Shown piece by piece: positions 22,550 through 34,428 of a DNA stretch of 64,000 nucleotides. Origin of the DNA: Apostichopus japonicus (Eukaryota > Echinodermata > Holothuroidea > Aspidochirotida > Stichopodidae); NCBI RefSeq assembly GCF_037975245.1, contig NC_092566.1:13327001-13391000 (forward strand). Reading direction: 5' to 3'. Under the pieces are notes generated by a model that had not been told where the DNA came from, did no database searches, and was given only the letters and a program-made list of their open reading frames with translations. The first letter of the stretch is position 1; each line of letters starts with the position of its first letter. Both the position numbers and the translations under genes were made by a program.

Positions 22550-22589
22550 TGACAAAACTCTGTAACATTTTGAAACACACAAAATTCCA

Positions 22590-22595
22590 AATAAA
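22590..22595 (+). other. Polyadenylation signal, left Hsp70
   Basis: AATAAA lies 40 bases after the stop, implying a very short 3' UTR. The corresponding position in the right copy reads AATACA. Confidence 0.5.
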
Positions 22596-22629
22596 AAGAG
22601 ATAATGCCAGTGTGCTTCAGTTCTTTGTA

Positions 22630-23165
22630 TTAGTATTATTGTTACACCAGTACTTATAGAGCGCAATATCCCGAAGCTCAATGCGCTGAGCAAACAAGTA
22701 AACTATACAACAATTAACCATAGACTTCCTTGAAGTAATGCGTTTTCAACAAAGACTTAAAGGTAGAAACAGAACATGCATTCCAAATGTTTGACGGGAG
22801 TTTGTTCCCACAGTTCAGGAGCAGTGTGACTGAAGGCATGGCTTCCAATTTTCTTGCTGGAAGGTTTCGACGCCAGAATAGACTTGTCAGATGATGAACG
22901 AAGTGTGCGACGCGGTTGGTACTGAGTGATGAGGTCACGTAAGTAGGCCGGTGACGACTGGTGAAGGCACACGTAGACAAACGTCAGGATTCAGAATCTA
23001 ACCCTGTAGTCACACGGAATCCAGTGCAGATTCGCCAGAACTGATGAGATGTGATCATGAGGACTCACTCTTGCAATAATGCGAGCCGCTCTATTTTGGA
23101 CCACTTGAAGCCTCCGGATTTGGTTTGCAGGGACACCTGCAAGTAAACTGCAACAGTTGTGGTGC
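22630..23165 (-). mobile_element. LINE 3' end (left)
   Basis: On the minus strand the reading frames contain the late-RT landmarks of L2/CR1-like LINEs (an F-KSLLKTHYF motif near 22745 preceded by an ELW-type motif near 22810), with frameshifts, followed by an ATT-rich 3' tail near 22630. A shorter copy at 42778-43021 in the right arm shows that it predates separation of the arms. Confidence 0.6.
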
Positions 23166-24059
23166 CCAATGGGGAATACCTACAAAACAATAATAAGAAT
23201 ACAGGTTGGACACTAGAAATGAAATATCGTACACTATATACAAGTTGTTCTGACGTGGCAGGTTGTTATTCCCTGAGCCAGTACTACCCACCGTACTCAC
23301 AACCAGGTCACATGCTGTCCACCATGGCTGAATGTGAACCAAGGATAACCTTATTAAAGTAAATCCAAAATCAACCCAATATGACCAGAAAACTGTACAA
23401 ATAATCCATCATTACTCCAGCAACCCTTTTAACATTAGAAGAGGAACCAAAGGAAGGTTGGAAGGCAAGCCGCCCCTGATGTGCGCCTGCACTGATATAA
23501 CATTAAACTTACGGCATGAAACATAGCCTTAATAACTCGAGAAGAGTCACAATAAGGTACGTCTAGCTATAATGCTCAATTCATCCTGTTACAGCTGATT
23601 CTGCCACGTCATATGGCTTATTGAGAGGCCTCGTGCCAGGTATCACTCTCATTAGCTTGTTTATGTCAAATGGCTCTATAACTACATATAGGTCATTAGC
23701 ACTCACAGTTGTCTTTATCTCTTAAACTTGAAACAAGCTAACTACTATGGTGTGAGAAAACGGAATATGTTAGGTACAACAAAAAAAACGTGCAAAATAG
23801 ATACATGGTTTACTTTATATGTATTCCCTTAAAGTTTTTATTTATATCTTCTCCAGGCATACAGAAAATATTTTGTTAATAACAAATGTGTTTTCTGTGC
23901 AAAAATATATATTCTCTTCGAGTTAATATGCTGTAAATATGATAGTTTCTAACACAAAAATGATATTTTTCTATGTCAAGAATATATTTATTCTCAAAGA
24001 GAAAATAATATATATATCCTGTTCAAATATCATACATTTCAATGAAAATGCACCCTTAA
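23166..24059. other. No gene seen; AT-rich repeat at 23830-24030
   Basis: Shared with the right arm (about 41580-42770). The AT-rich part has short inverted motifs such as AGAATATATTTATTCT but no coding capacity. Confidence 0.6.
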
Positions 24060-24422
24060 AGGGTGTGAAGACTCGCGCAAAAAGAAACGTCTAATGCCGG
24101 TCATTTGACCTAGTTTCGAATGAGGTGTAACAGAAGTGTTACACACAACCATCGATCCCAGAAAATACAAACACAGCTTGCTACCGTCGGTAATTAGACA
24201 CTAGTGTAAATTTAGTACATAGAGCTGCGGTCAATACCCACAGCACAGTATACAAACGACACAGCGATGGACATCTCAGGTCCAGCTAAAGATAACAATT
24301 AAGGTATCACGTGTCATTACGGTCTGCATTTTGTAGCGACACGAACAAAACGTCACTTGCAAGCAACAGAAAGTTAACTTTTTCAGATAGCCGCAAGCGG
24401 TTTGGGGCGAGTCTTCAGTGCC
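24060..24422. mobile_element. TTAA-flanked non-autonomous DNA transposon (left only)
   Basis: TTAA at 24056-24059 and 24423-24426 bounds a 363-bp block with inverted ends GTGAAGACTCGC-type at the left and GCGAGTCTTCAGTG at the right. The right arm has an unoccupied TTAA-containing site (near 41592). A TTAA duplication suggests piggyBac-like mobilisation. Confidence 0.6.
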
Positions 24423-24632
24423 TTAAATACCACTGCCATAACAGTTTACCTGCATCTCACGGTAGATCGCAGGAAATTTGAGCTGTGCAAGTGACTTTTC
24501 CATGCTCGCTTCCTTTGCAAGGCTTGGCAAATTGATTACGTAACACACAGACTAACGTCCCAGACTAGTTTCCTTTAGCAAACTGCTTATCCACTAGAGA
24601 GCCTGTGTAAGAGAATGTGTAGAAGTAAGTTG

Positions 24633-24671
24633 GCCTGACGTTTCGATCCTAGCAGGATCTTCTTCAGAGGC
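24633..24671 (-). ncRNA. Hammerhead ribozyme-like motif (left Penelope fragment)
   Basis: In order: stem I half GCCT, core CTGAAGA, one extra A, stem II GATCC-TGCTA-GGATC, core GAAA, two-pair helix III (AC/GT) without a loop, cleavage-site C, stem I half AGGC. All core positions fit CUGANGA...GAAA...UH. The very short helix III is what is known for Penelope-element hammerheads. The extra A before stem II is the main departure. Confidence 0.65.
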
Positions 24672-25098
24672 TGAATGACAAGTAGAGGTAACAGAAGGGA
24701 CAAAAACACGCACAGAATACAGACAGGTTAATGAGCATGGTGAACACAAAGAGATAGATGTAAGGGGCTTAGTAGACAAGGGATGGAGAGAAGAAAGAAA
24801 GAAACCAATAGGGGAAGAGGAGAGGTAGGAGATAATCAGTGGAGGGACAAAGAGAGGATTAAGGGAAGGGGGTAGGGAATAAACTGAAGAAGGACAAAGA
24901 CAGAAAGGTGTAGAGGCAAAAAGGGTGGAAGAGAGCTATGAGAAGAGGGGCGATGGGGGGGGGGGGGGTTTGGGGCAGGGAGATGGAGGGGGGACTAGAA
25001 GAAAAGTTAGTCATGTCCTTCCTGAATGTTGAGCCCAAGAGGTTGAATTTTGCAAAGGCGTTGCATATACAGTCTTTCTCTGCTGATTGCGTACTAGG

Positions 25099-25266
25099 TC
25101 AGGGCGGCTTACCTAAGGATTCAATCCCCTGTAGGGACATGTCGTTAATGGTATGGTTGGGAAAGTTAAAGTGTTCTCCAACTGGGGTCTCATTCTTCAT
25201 GGTGTTGACTGTGGATCTGTGACCATAGAGTCGCTTCTTGAGGGTGGTATTGGTTTCTCCAACATA
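25099..25266 (-). pseudogene. GIY-YIG endonuclease remnant of Penelope-like element
   Basis: Minus-strand frame with YVGETNTTLKKRLYGHRS, then EHFNFPNH and a late Glu (GIES), ending in TGA at 25101-25099. These are landmarks of the GIY-YIG domain. The N-terminal part lies in another frame and the reverse transcriptase is absent. Confidence 0.65.
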
Positions 25267-25290
25267 CGTCATCTATCTGATCTTTTGTAG

Positions 25291-27812
25291 AGTTTGCGGC
25301 ATCCAATGTGTTGGCGAAACCCAAAATCACCAAGCTAAAAAATATCATCCATATTTATGTCAACACCACTAATAATTGATAACATTTGTGATATCATTCT
25401 TTGAAACATCTCTGGAGCTGATTTTTCTCTTTAGATAAAGTCCAGGTTGATCTCCTTTTCAGTATCTTACTTTTGCTTGCATTCATCACTGTGTCTCCCC
25501 GCAGTGTAGTGATGTAAAATTATAAATGTCAAATGATTTATTGCCACAGATCAGATGAGAACATTACAAGTTTAAATGTAACACTGAACACAACAATTTA
25601 AAGTTTTGAACAACCATCCAAGTTTTACTTTTGGACTTGTTTTGTTATCATGTGTCCTAGGATTTACAACTTTGACCACCACATAAACAAAATAAGAAAA
25701 TTGAATCTACTCACTAAGGTGGATGTAAACAATACCGTGCATGATGTTTAATTAAGCTTTATTTATTGATTATTGTGTTTCAAGTTTGTCAGATTCCAAA
25801 ATATAATAAAATGCATTCTTGAACTTCCTGTACTCACTAGTTCGCGCCCAGTTGTAAGTATACTTCAGGCTGCAAGCTAGCTTTCTCGGAAAAGTTTGGT
25901 CATAATTTTGTCGAGGGGTGTTTACAGCCATGGTCTTGTTGCCACACCATACTTGGTCTGATTCGTTTCCTTAGCAGGGGATCGGGAACTTTCACTTTTT
26001 AATCTGCCATTGAGTTTACCATGCATTATCAATAGGTTAATTAATGCAAAGTTAATGCATGGTCAGCAGACGATAACAGGCCAATCAGAGTGTGAATGAA
26101 GAAATTAATGTTAACATAAACGGAAACCATGAATAACAACGTAATGGTGCTAGTGAAGAATTGCCGTTTTCTTTCCCTGATCATGCAAGTTCCTAATTAA
26201 AGGTAAGTATACTGAGTATTTCAGTTGTGTGGCAGGATTATTATCATGAACTGACACTTACTTGACAGGTCATTTACTGCCAGACAGCATTTAACATCAT
26301 GATGACGACATGGAATTTCGTCTTCAATAGCAAAAAATGGACCGGATTGATAAAATGTACAAAGAACAAAAGGAGGTACAAAAGTGGTATATTTGAAAGG
26401 AAACAGAACAAATGAAAACACTACTAACATTAACTAATTTTTTTCAACCCTTTTATTTAGTTTTGATTCTGGGATCAATGAAAAAAGCAAATATTTTTGA
26501 AAACATTTGTAAAATGGAAAAACAAAGTTTACCAAAGATTTATAATTATATGAAACTCAGAACCCTAATTTTAACACTATTAATGATACAATAGTTATGA
26601 ATTATGGTTGTAATCATTACGGAAATCAATAAGTTTATATTTGACTGCTTTGACGGTGGTAAACAAAATGTTTGTTGAAACATGAATAAAACATTAAATA
26701 TAATCTAACATAAATAACAGAAAGGAGGTTGTTGGTAAAGAATACGAGTAGCAAGGTATAAAAGGAAGCATTGGTCTCCACTACACATGTAATACTTTCT
26801 TACGTGGAGTAAAAACTATACTGAAATATGCTGCTTGTAAAACCTGGACTAGGCAAGGAGTACTCAAACTGGATTTAATGAAAAGACTATAAACTATTTA
26901 AGAGTATGATTAAAGATATGTATAGACTATTTGGGATAACAAATTTGGGATACATTTTTTTATCTTGATCGAAGTCACTGGGTTCTGATGCATTCTTTCA
27001 TATTCCATGATTAAAGCATGATCCTGGTACCAAGTACTGGATACAAATAGATCTAAATAACAAGCAACCTTTAGCTGTTGAAGTATTTACTCATTATGAG
27101 GGTAGTTAAAGAAAAGCAAGTATAGATGATCATTGTTCTACAACGAAAGGAAAATCAAAACGATACACATTTTTTTTTTAAATAAACAGTGGATAAACGT
27201 CACATTTGTGCAGAAATAACTCTGTCAGGTAGGGAAGAACTGAATATAAATAAATCTTCCTCATAATTTAAATACTAATAGTTTGTAAACATAATATTGA
27301 TTTTTTTTTTTATCTATAACATTCGTGTATAGACAGGACTGAACACCATACCGCCAAGTTAATTCACGGTATCTGACAGTTGTTTCTACTGGTCAAACTG
27401 AAAAGGATGTCAAATAATAAATAAAAAAGAATAAAGCTCACAATAAGGCAAAAGGGCGGAATAAACATATAAAATATCATCCAAAAAATTATTTTTTGTT
27501 CAAATCTTTACATATAATTTCTGTTAATTAATGGAAGATCCCAAACATTTGCATTTCTAAAACAATTTCTAGAAATGTAAACAGTTCACAAGACAAGACT
27601 TTCCAAAAAACAAATAGAACAAATTAATGGAAACTCTTCTTTTCTATTCAAAGTACCACATGTTTGGCATTTGCCATATCTGGTAGTTTGTTTAAGGCCC
27701 CCAATGGATCTGTTAAAAAGATACGCTGCATTCAGGGAGGTTAAAGGTCGCACTGAATTAAAAAAAACTTCCAAGGTGTTGAATCACGAGGTGTGGTTAT
27801 GGTAATCAATCC
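25291..27812. other. No gene seen; left arm between Penelope fragment and GGTCA element
   Basis: From about 26150 onward it matches the right arm. 25300-26140 has no evident partner. Homopolymer T/A tracts near 27171 and 27301. Short open frames (26221-26430, 26412-26594, 27586-27774) recur in the right arm only because the arms are similar, and show no known domain. Confidence 0.6.
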
Positions 27813-30556
27813 CGATGCAAGGGGACTGGGGTTAGAAGTAGATCAGTCGTTCAGTAGTTTGGTTTTCGTGCCCAGGTTCTTTCCTGGGCGACTTTTTGGT
27901 TCCTTGCTTTAGCAAAAGGAACCTATGCAGTCAGGTTGGCGTATGTGTGTGTGTGTATGTGTGTGTGTGCGTCTGTGACACTTGCTTGGGTACGCTCTAT
28001 CTCAATAAGGGAATGTTGGATTGAGGCCAAACTTGGACTATAGATCCGCCATATGGAGAAGGTGTGCCCTATTGTTTTTGGTGCCCACAAAGGTCACCAA
28101 AGGTCAGTTATGGTCCAAAAACCGAAATTATTAAAACTGCAATAACTCCCAGTGCCAATGTGCAGCAAGATTGATATTTTGGGACAAGTTGTGAACTGGT
28201 TAGGGGAGCATTTTCAAACTTAACGGTCATGTGATCCGAGGTCACCAAAGGTCAATTAATGATAAAAAACTAGTATTTTTGCAATAACTTGAGAACGAAA
28301 TGTCTGTTAGGGTTGGGAGTTGCCTCAATGTAATCTAATTGTCGACCCGCATCTGGGTGACCCTTGACCTCAATTTGACCTCTGGTGACCTTTTCGTGTT
28401 TTGGGGATTTTTACAGTTTCGATGCTATTTTCAGATGTCAAAGGTACCTTCTGATCATAAATGTCAATAGGTTGACCCTGTGTGACCTTTATGTGCGAAG
28501 TTACGTGGGGTCAAAGTTTTTCGGTCGGAGTTAGGATGGTTGTACAGACTTTTCGTTTTGTTTTTTGGAATCAGGAGATTAAACTACATCTGAAACCAAG
28601 GTCAAAAGGTCAAAGGTCACATTAGAAAAAATGTGCTTATTTTGGGAGGAAACGAGCAAAAAATAAAATGTTTGGTTTTGATGCTAGATTTGGATATCAA
28701 AGGTACCTTCTGATCAAAAATGTCAATTGGTTGACACCCGTGTGACCTTCGTGTGCGAAGTTATACGAGGTCAAAGTTAATTTTCAGACATTTAATGCAA
28801 CAACTCCCAGTTCCAAGGTGTGACATGGTTGATATTTTTGGACAAGTTGCAAATGGTATAGGGGAATATTTTCAAACTTAACAGTCATGTGATCCATGTC
28901 ACCAAAGGTCAATTAATGTCAAAAAACTAGTATTTTGGGGGTAGAAAATGGGCAAAGAAAAAAATGTTTGAATTTTTATAGTTTGATGCTCTAATTTAGG
29001 TCTCATCAATCAAAAATGTCAATAAGTTGACCCAAGGTGACCTTTGTATGTTAAGTTATATGAGGTCAAAGTTAATTTTCAGACATTTAGTGTAATAACT
29101 CCCAGTGCCAAGGTGTTACACAGTTAATATTTTGAGACAAGTTGCAAATGGTATAGGGGAATATTTTCAAACTTAACGGTCATGTGATCCGAGGTCACCA
29201 AAGGTCAATTAATGATAAAAAAGTAGTATTTTTGCGATAACTTGACAACAAATTGTCCGTTAGGGTTGGGAGTTGCTTCAATGTAATCCAATTGTCGACC
29301 CGCATCTGGGTGACCCTTGACCTCAATTTGACCTCTGGTGACCCTTTTAGTGTTTTGTGGAATTTTACAGTTTCGATGCTATTTTCAGATGTTAAAGGTA
29401 CCTTCTGATCATAAATGTCCATGGGTTGACCCCCGTGTGACCTTCGTGTGCGAAGTTATATGAGGTCAAAGTTAATTTTTAGACATTTATTGCAATAACT
29501 CCCAGTTCCAAGGTGTTACAAGGTTGATATTTTTGGAGTAGTTGCAAATGGTATAGGGGAATATTTTCAAACTTAACGGTCATGTGATACAAGGTCACCA
29601 AAGGTCAATTAATGATAAAAAACTAGTATTTTTGCGACAACTTGAGAACAAATTGTCCGTTAGGGTTGGGAGTTGCTTCAATGTAATCCAATTGTCGACC
29701 CGCATCTGGGTGACCCTTGACCTCAATTTGACCTCTGTTGACCTTTTTGTGTTTTGTGGATTTTTAAAGTTTCGATGCTATTTTCAGATGTTAAAGGTAC
29801 CTTCTGATCATAAATGTCAATGGGTTGACCCCCATTTGACCTTTGTGTGCGAAGTTATTTGAGGTCAAAGTTAATTTTCACACATTTAATGCAATAACTC
29901 CCAGTGCCAAGGTGTGACAAGGTTGATTTTTTTGGACAAGTTGCAAATGGTATAGGGGAATATTTTCAAACTTAACGGTCATGTGATCCAACGTCACCAA
30001 AGGTCAGCTAATGTTAAAAAAGTAGTATTATGGGGGGAGAAAATGGGCAAAGAAAAAATGTTTGAATTTTTACAGTCATGCTCTATTTAGGTCTCACCGA
30101 TCAAAAATGTCAATTGGTTGACCTCCGGTTGACCTTCATGTGTGAAGTTACATACAAGTTCAAAGTTAATTTTTTGACATTTAATGCAATTAAATCTCAA
30201 TGCCAAGGTGTGAAATGGTTGATATTTTGGGACAAGTTGTGAATGGGGTGGTGGAACATTTTGAAACTTAAAGGTCATGTCATCTGAGGTCACCATTGTT
30301 ATCATATCTGTTGACACGCTTGTAGGTCTCTTATATTTCTTACATTTTCGACGCCATATTTAGATCTCAAAAGTGCCTTTTGATAAAAAATCCGATCACA
30401 TTTTGTGATCAAAAAAGTGTTGGCTACTTTATGGGAACATGTAGGACCACAATTACTTGGACTATTTCAGCCCAATCTTGCTTGATAATATTATGTGTAT
30501 TGTCATATACCCCAAGCAAGGAACCACAGTGCCCTTGGGCTCTTGTTCTTATAAGG
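27813..30556. mobile_element. Mobile GGTCA minisatellite element (left only)
   Basis: 2744 bp flanked by ATCAATCC at 27805-27812 and 30557-30564. The right arm has the uninterrupted site near 37610. Interior: tandem units of about 400 bp (landmark near 28847, 29142, 29542, 29941), a (GT)n tract near 27943, GGTTCCTTGCTTTAGC near the start and GCAAGGAACCACAG near the end. No coding remnant. An 8-bp duplication points to hAT-type mobilisation, though clear terminal inverted repeats are not visible. Confidence 0.75.
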
Positions 30557-30926
30557 ATCAATCCAAACTTATCTTTTGATCATTATAAAGATATGATAGA
30601 CAACGAGGAAGAGAGTGTTCAGTACTTCCTCGGAGATATGACTAAAATGAGTATCAAAGCAATATAAACATAAAGAAGGAGAGAAATATTAAGACATCCA
30701 TAAAAGGATGACAACAACCTTTTAAAACTGGCATATAAAAAAAAAATAACTAGGCCAAACTTAGCAAGTACTCAGGGGAGGAACAATAGCATACAATTAT
30801 TTGTTACTCTTTTATATAAAACGCACTAAAACTTTCTAAAATTTGACGAGGCAGTCTCATAATTATCCTAAAGTATTTTATGAAAGATATACAGATGAAT
30901 AGAGAACTGTGGTACTAGCTTGCTTA

Positions 30927-32183
30927 CATGGGCGGCGATCATGGGGGGGACGGGGGGGACATGTCCCCCCCCCAATATTTTAGGTGGGGGGATATAGTAT
31001 CTAATATCCCCCCCCCAATATTTGGTGGCATAGTTTTTAATAAGCATATGTTTTGTATTTTTTTATGATATCACTAGTAATTTCAAAATAGAAAATGCTT
31101 AGATGCAACTTACAAGGCCTGGGAAGTGCCATTTCCAGCGATCTGGGAGGCATTTTCGGCGAAAATTTTCTTTCGCGCTTCGCGCCAACTTATGGTGGCG
31201 CTACAATTAGAAAGTCTGGGTACAAGCTTTGCCCCTCCCTTGGCAAATTCCTCGCAAGGCGCCTGTCTAACCGTGTCACAATTTGTTACTATATATGACC
31301 GAAAGTAGTTTTTACTTTTTTTCTCGAAATGAATAGCTAGACGGACTGCATCCGTAATGAAATTTGGTTTGCATCTTGTGTATGAGTGTAAGTACGTACA
31401 ATCATATATATATATGATCTACATCAAAATGGGTTCACTGGGTTTCCATTTGGCCTGTTTCCTACAAGATTTCTTAACGCAGGTGCGTAGCCAAGGAAGG
31501 GGGGTGAAGGGTGGAGACCGCCCTCCCCCTCGAGCATATTTTTGTGGTATTTTCTATGATATCGAAGTTTTAAAGTAGCCGTTATAAGAAGTTTTAATAT
31601 TTGTACACCAATAATTTAACTGTGTCTGAATTTTCGAAAATTCCTTGACCAACATTTTTCATCATACTTCCCTCTACTCGTGCAATTTCGACAGGTCTAG
31701 TAGGGGCTGAGGTTTTTTTTTTATATTTTTTATATTGTCCATAGATGAAATTTTGTGCAACATTATGTGTATGTTTTGAAGTGAATTTATTATTCAAATT
31801 CTGAACAAATAATGGGCTTAAAACCTTGAAAAGTGGGGCTGACGGGTATTGTGGGGCGTTACGTAGAATTACCTACAAAAGCAATGATCCACAGGAGCTG
31901 CAATGAGGTCGAACATGATATGTGACTGGTGACAATCTTGAAAAAAGGTTATGAATGAAAAAAAAACTATTAGGAAAAACTTGGTTCTCAGGCAAAGTGT
32001 ACATCTGGTTGGTCGTTTTCAAGCCCGAGAAGTGCCATTTCCGGTGATCTGGGGGGCTATCAAAACCAGAAATTTTCTTGTACGCTGCGCGCCAACTAAT
32101 GGTGGCGCTCCGCTTAGATAGTAATTCACCTGCATCCAAGCAAATGTCCCCCCCCCAATATTTGAAACAGATCGCCGCCCCTG
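30927..32183. mobile_element. hAT-type element, composite (left only)
   Basis: Ends CATGGGCGGCGATC and GATCGCCGCCCCTG, flanked by CTTGCTTA at 30919-30926 and 32184-32191. The right arm is empty near 37245. The interior holds two stretches related to family A MITEs (near 31130-31205 and 32030-32115) and a separate GCGTAGCCAAGGAAGG stretch near 31485, so it looks built from several insertions. No transposase. Confidence 0.85.
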
Positions 32184-32440
32184 CTTGCTTAGTTTAACAC
32201 GGTTAGAAAACTGGCCACATATTGAAGAAACTGCTGCATAGCAAAATCATACTGATGTTCTTAACTGGTTAAAGCTTTTTGAAAGCCACACGTTTTCTTT
32301 ACATCAGCATTCCATTACTTATTGTCTCAAGGTTGGGAAAAATGTCAAATTCTGGTCACACAGATTCACACTAACACGAAAACATTTTACATACACTCTC
32401 ACAGAAATATCTCTACTTAATTTGAGCCTATCTATAAATG

Positions 32441-33176
32441 ACGTGTTTCTCCATTGGTTCACTTTCGTGGCGATTCTTATGGCGTTGTTTATTCTGTCTA
32501 GGATGGCCTTGCTGATGAGACCTGTTTCGCTCTTTGCCGGGTTGATGAGCCTGCATGGTAGGTTGTTCACAAAGTTGTCCTTGTGGTCTTTCAGGGTGAT
32601 GAAGGCTTGCTTGGTGGCCATCGATTCCATGCGGTTGTCGATCCCTAGTTTTTCGGCGATGGTTCTGGCTTCGGCGTTGATTCTGTTGACAGGTGCAATG
32701 GAGGTCGTCTGGTAGTTCTTTGTTATGTGTTGCCTGAGGAGTTTTTCGTGTAGTTGGGTGTCTATCTCGTACTAGTTTCTGGTTTTGTCGGCCGGGATGA
32801 GCAGTTTGGTAGATTTCTTGATCCTGCTGACGTCTTTTCTGAGTTTGTCTTGGAATTGGTTGATGACTTTTTTGAACTTCACGTTCTCGATCATACGGAG
32901 CAAGTCGTCCTCAAACAGCTTCAGTTCTTCGATCTGCGGTGGGCACTTCTTGCTTTTGAATCCGAAATTCTTCGTATGTGCTGGGTGGTGCTCGTCATCC
33001 TCCTCGTCGTCTTCCTCGTTGTTATTGCATGTTTTTAGGAAGAAGGAAGCTTTCCATCTCATACGTTTGATGACGTTTTCGACTTTTTCGATGAGTTTCT
33101 TCTTGTAGGTGTTGGCAGTTGGTATAGGTATATTCTTCATGGAGTAGTTAAAGCTGACTTGGTTCGGCTGTTCCAT
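32441..33176 (-). pseudogene. Penelope-type N-terminal and RT start, truncated
   Basis: Starts at 33176 with NIPIPTANTYKKKLIEK, RMRWKASFFL and CPPQIEELKLFEDDLL, typical of the Penelope N-terminus. After an in-frame break (near 32760) a second frame holds KQAFITLKDHKDNF and CRLINPAKSE, the first RT block. It ends where the palindrome arm begins, so the catalytic RT region is absent. Confidence 0.75.
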
Positions 33177-33453
33177 TGTTCCGTCTATTGCAGATAGGCG
33201 AGAGTGCCCGACTGAGTTACAACTACTAGTGTTCCACTAGTCTCAACTAGTATCAACATATTTTCCGCTCTGTCCAATGGACATAGAGCACTCTGCGCCA
33301 AGATAGACGCCAACCAACTCTACCTACGCTCCTGACCAGTCAGTCGAGCACTCTCGCTTATCTGCAACAGACGGGCAGAAAATATTATTAGAGAAAACCA
33401 GAGAAAAAAGATATGACTCATAATTGACAAATAAGGAGTAAGTTTTAGAAAAT

Positions 33454-33496
33454 ATATTGGAATTTTCGGTCCCCCTGGAACCTTCGTCAGCAATAC
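33454..33496 (-). ncRNA. Hammerhead ribozyme-like motif (central Penelope element)
   Basis: Stem I GTATTG pairs with CAATAT; core CTGACGA, one extra A, stem II GGTTCC-AGG-GGGACC, core GAAA, two-pair helix III (AA/TT) with no loop, then C. The arrangement is the same as at 24633-24671 but with different stem sequences, so pairings are preserved by covariation. It lies between the endonuclease end and the N-terminus of the next unit, as expected for this element class. Confidence 0.65.
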
Positions 33497-33632
33497 TTGG
33501 CAGTCGAATGAGAAGTACAAAATGTGACACAATGAAAGTATGACGCTATAGATAAGTGTAAGTTGCAATGATGGAATTAAAACCAAAGAAACCATGACTA
33601 TACAGGAAGCGGATTAAGGAGCAAAGAACGGA

Positions 33633-34428
33633 TTACATATGCTTGTAGAACTGATAGTTGTTAAGGGGTCCCAAGTCTCTCTTGAGGCCGGTGATGTGAG
33701 ACTTAATACGAAAGATCCAATCGATTTCTTTACGTTTACGTTCAGCAGTTGTTTTGAAGTCCGAGGCAATTAAAATACATTTTAGGTTTTTTAGAGAATG
33801 ACTATGAAGATTGAAATGTTTGGAAACTGGGAATCCTGCAAAATTATCACGAATAGATTTTTTTGTGATTATTAAAACGTAAGCGGAATCGGGAACCTGT
33901 TTCACCTACATAATTGCCCTCATTGCAAAGTACACAATAGAAAATGTAAATAACATTAATAGAATCACAAGAGAGGGAAGGGGGTCTTAGACTAAAGTCA
34001 ACATTGGGAATCTTGACCACGGTGCCTGGGGTAATATGGGGGCATATTTGGCATCTAGGTTTACCGCAAGGAAAATTGCCTGCGGAGGTGGAAACTGAGC
34101 GGGGGAGTCTGGAGGAAGTGAGAAGAAATTTAAGGTTAGGGGGTTGACGAAATGCTAGCATGGGGGGTACCTTCAACGATTCTCCTACAGACTGATCATC
34201 TTGAAATACAGCAAATTCCTGTTTGATGGAGCGAATGAAAGACTTGATGAGGGGGTTGTAACTGGTAACGAACGCAATGCGTGTGTTGGGACTTTTAGAC
34301 TTGTATTTTAATAATACCGTCTTTGACAAATATATTACGTAGAGGCTATATATCACGAATCCAGTCATTTTTAAAGATATAGGCAACTGAATTGTCACCA
34401 TACTCTTAGAATCGTCCTGTATATACAT
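33633..34428 (-). pseudogene. Penelope-type GIY-YIG endonuclease region, frameshifted
   Basis: The first frame (34428-33847) has NTRIAFVTSYNP, a Cys cluster CGKPRCQICPH and then YIFYCVLCNEGNYVGETGSR. The second frame (33905-33633) continues the domain with FRIKSH and LNNYQFYKHM. The break lies near 33860. The pattern matches the linker, CxC-type finger and endonuclease of Penelope-like elements. Confidence 0.75.

Larger units (their letters stand above)
24590..25290 (-). mobile_element. Penelope-like element 3' fragment (left)
   Basis: On the minus strand: a GIY-YIG endonuclease remnant (25099-25266), a pyrimidine-rich spacer, a hammerhead-like motif (24633-24671), then TTACTTCTACACATTCTC. 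Endonuclease followed by hammerhead is characteristic of Penelope-like elements. The right arm keeps only the 3' part (40815-41135). Confidence 0.72.
2219..32440 (+). repeat. Left arm of giant inverted repeat
   Basis: The reverse complement of this stretch matches 36983-62170 across exons, introns and flanks. The outer visible limit is the last base of a hAT MITE at 2218. The inner limit is a shared CTATAAATG at about 32432-32440, after which this arm runs into a Penelope-like element. The arm is longer than its partner because it carries left-only insertions at 5967-7054, 8531-8893, 10033-11202, 16062-18541, 24060-24422, 27813-30556 and 30927-32183. The match was read by eye and not aligned by software. 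Confidence 0.93.
32441..34428 (-). mobile_element. Penelope-like retroelement at the palindrome centre
   Basis: On the minus strand, high to low coordinate: C-terminal GIY-YIG part (34428-33633), hammerhead-like motif (33496-33454), then the N-terminal and early RT part (33176-32441) cut off at the arm boundary. A 3' end followed by a 5' part is the partial head-to-tail organisation known for Penelope-like elements. Confidence 0.8.

Noticed and set aside
32785-33108. Plus-strand frame with a serine run (107 codons) at the centre
   Set aside because: It is the complement of the Penelope N-terminal frame (acidic EEDDEEDDE stretch), not a gene.
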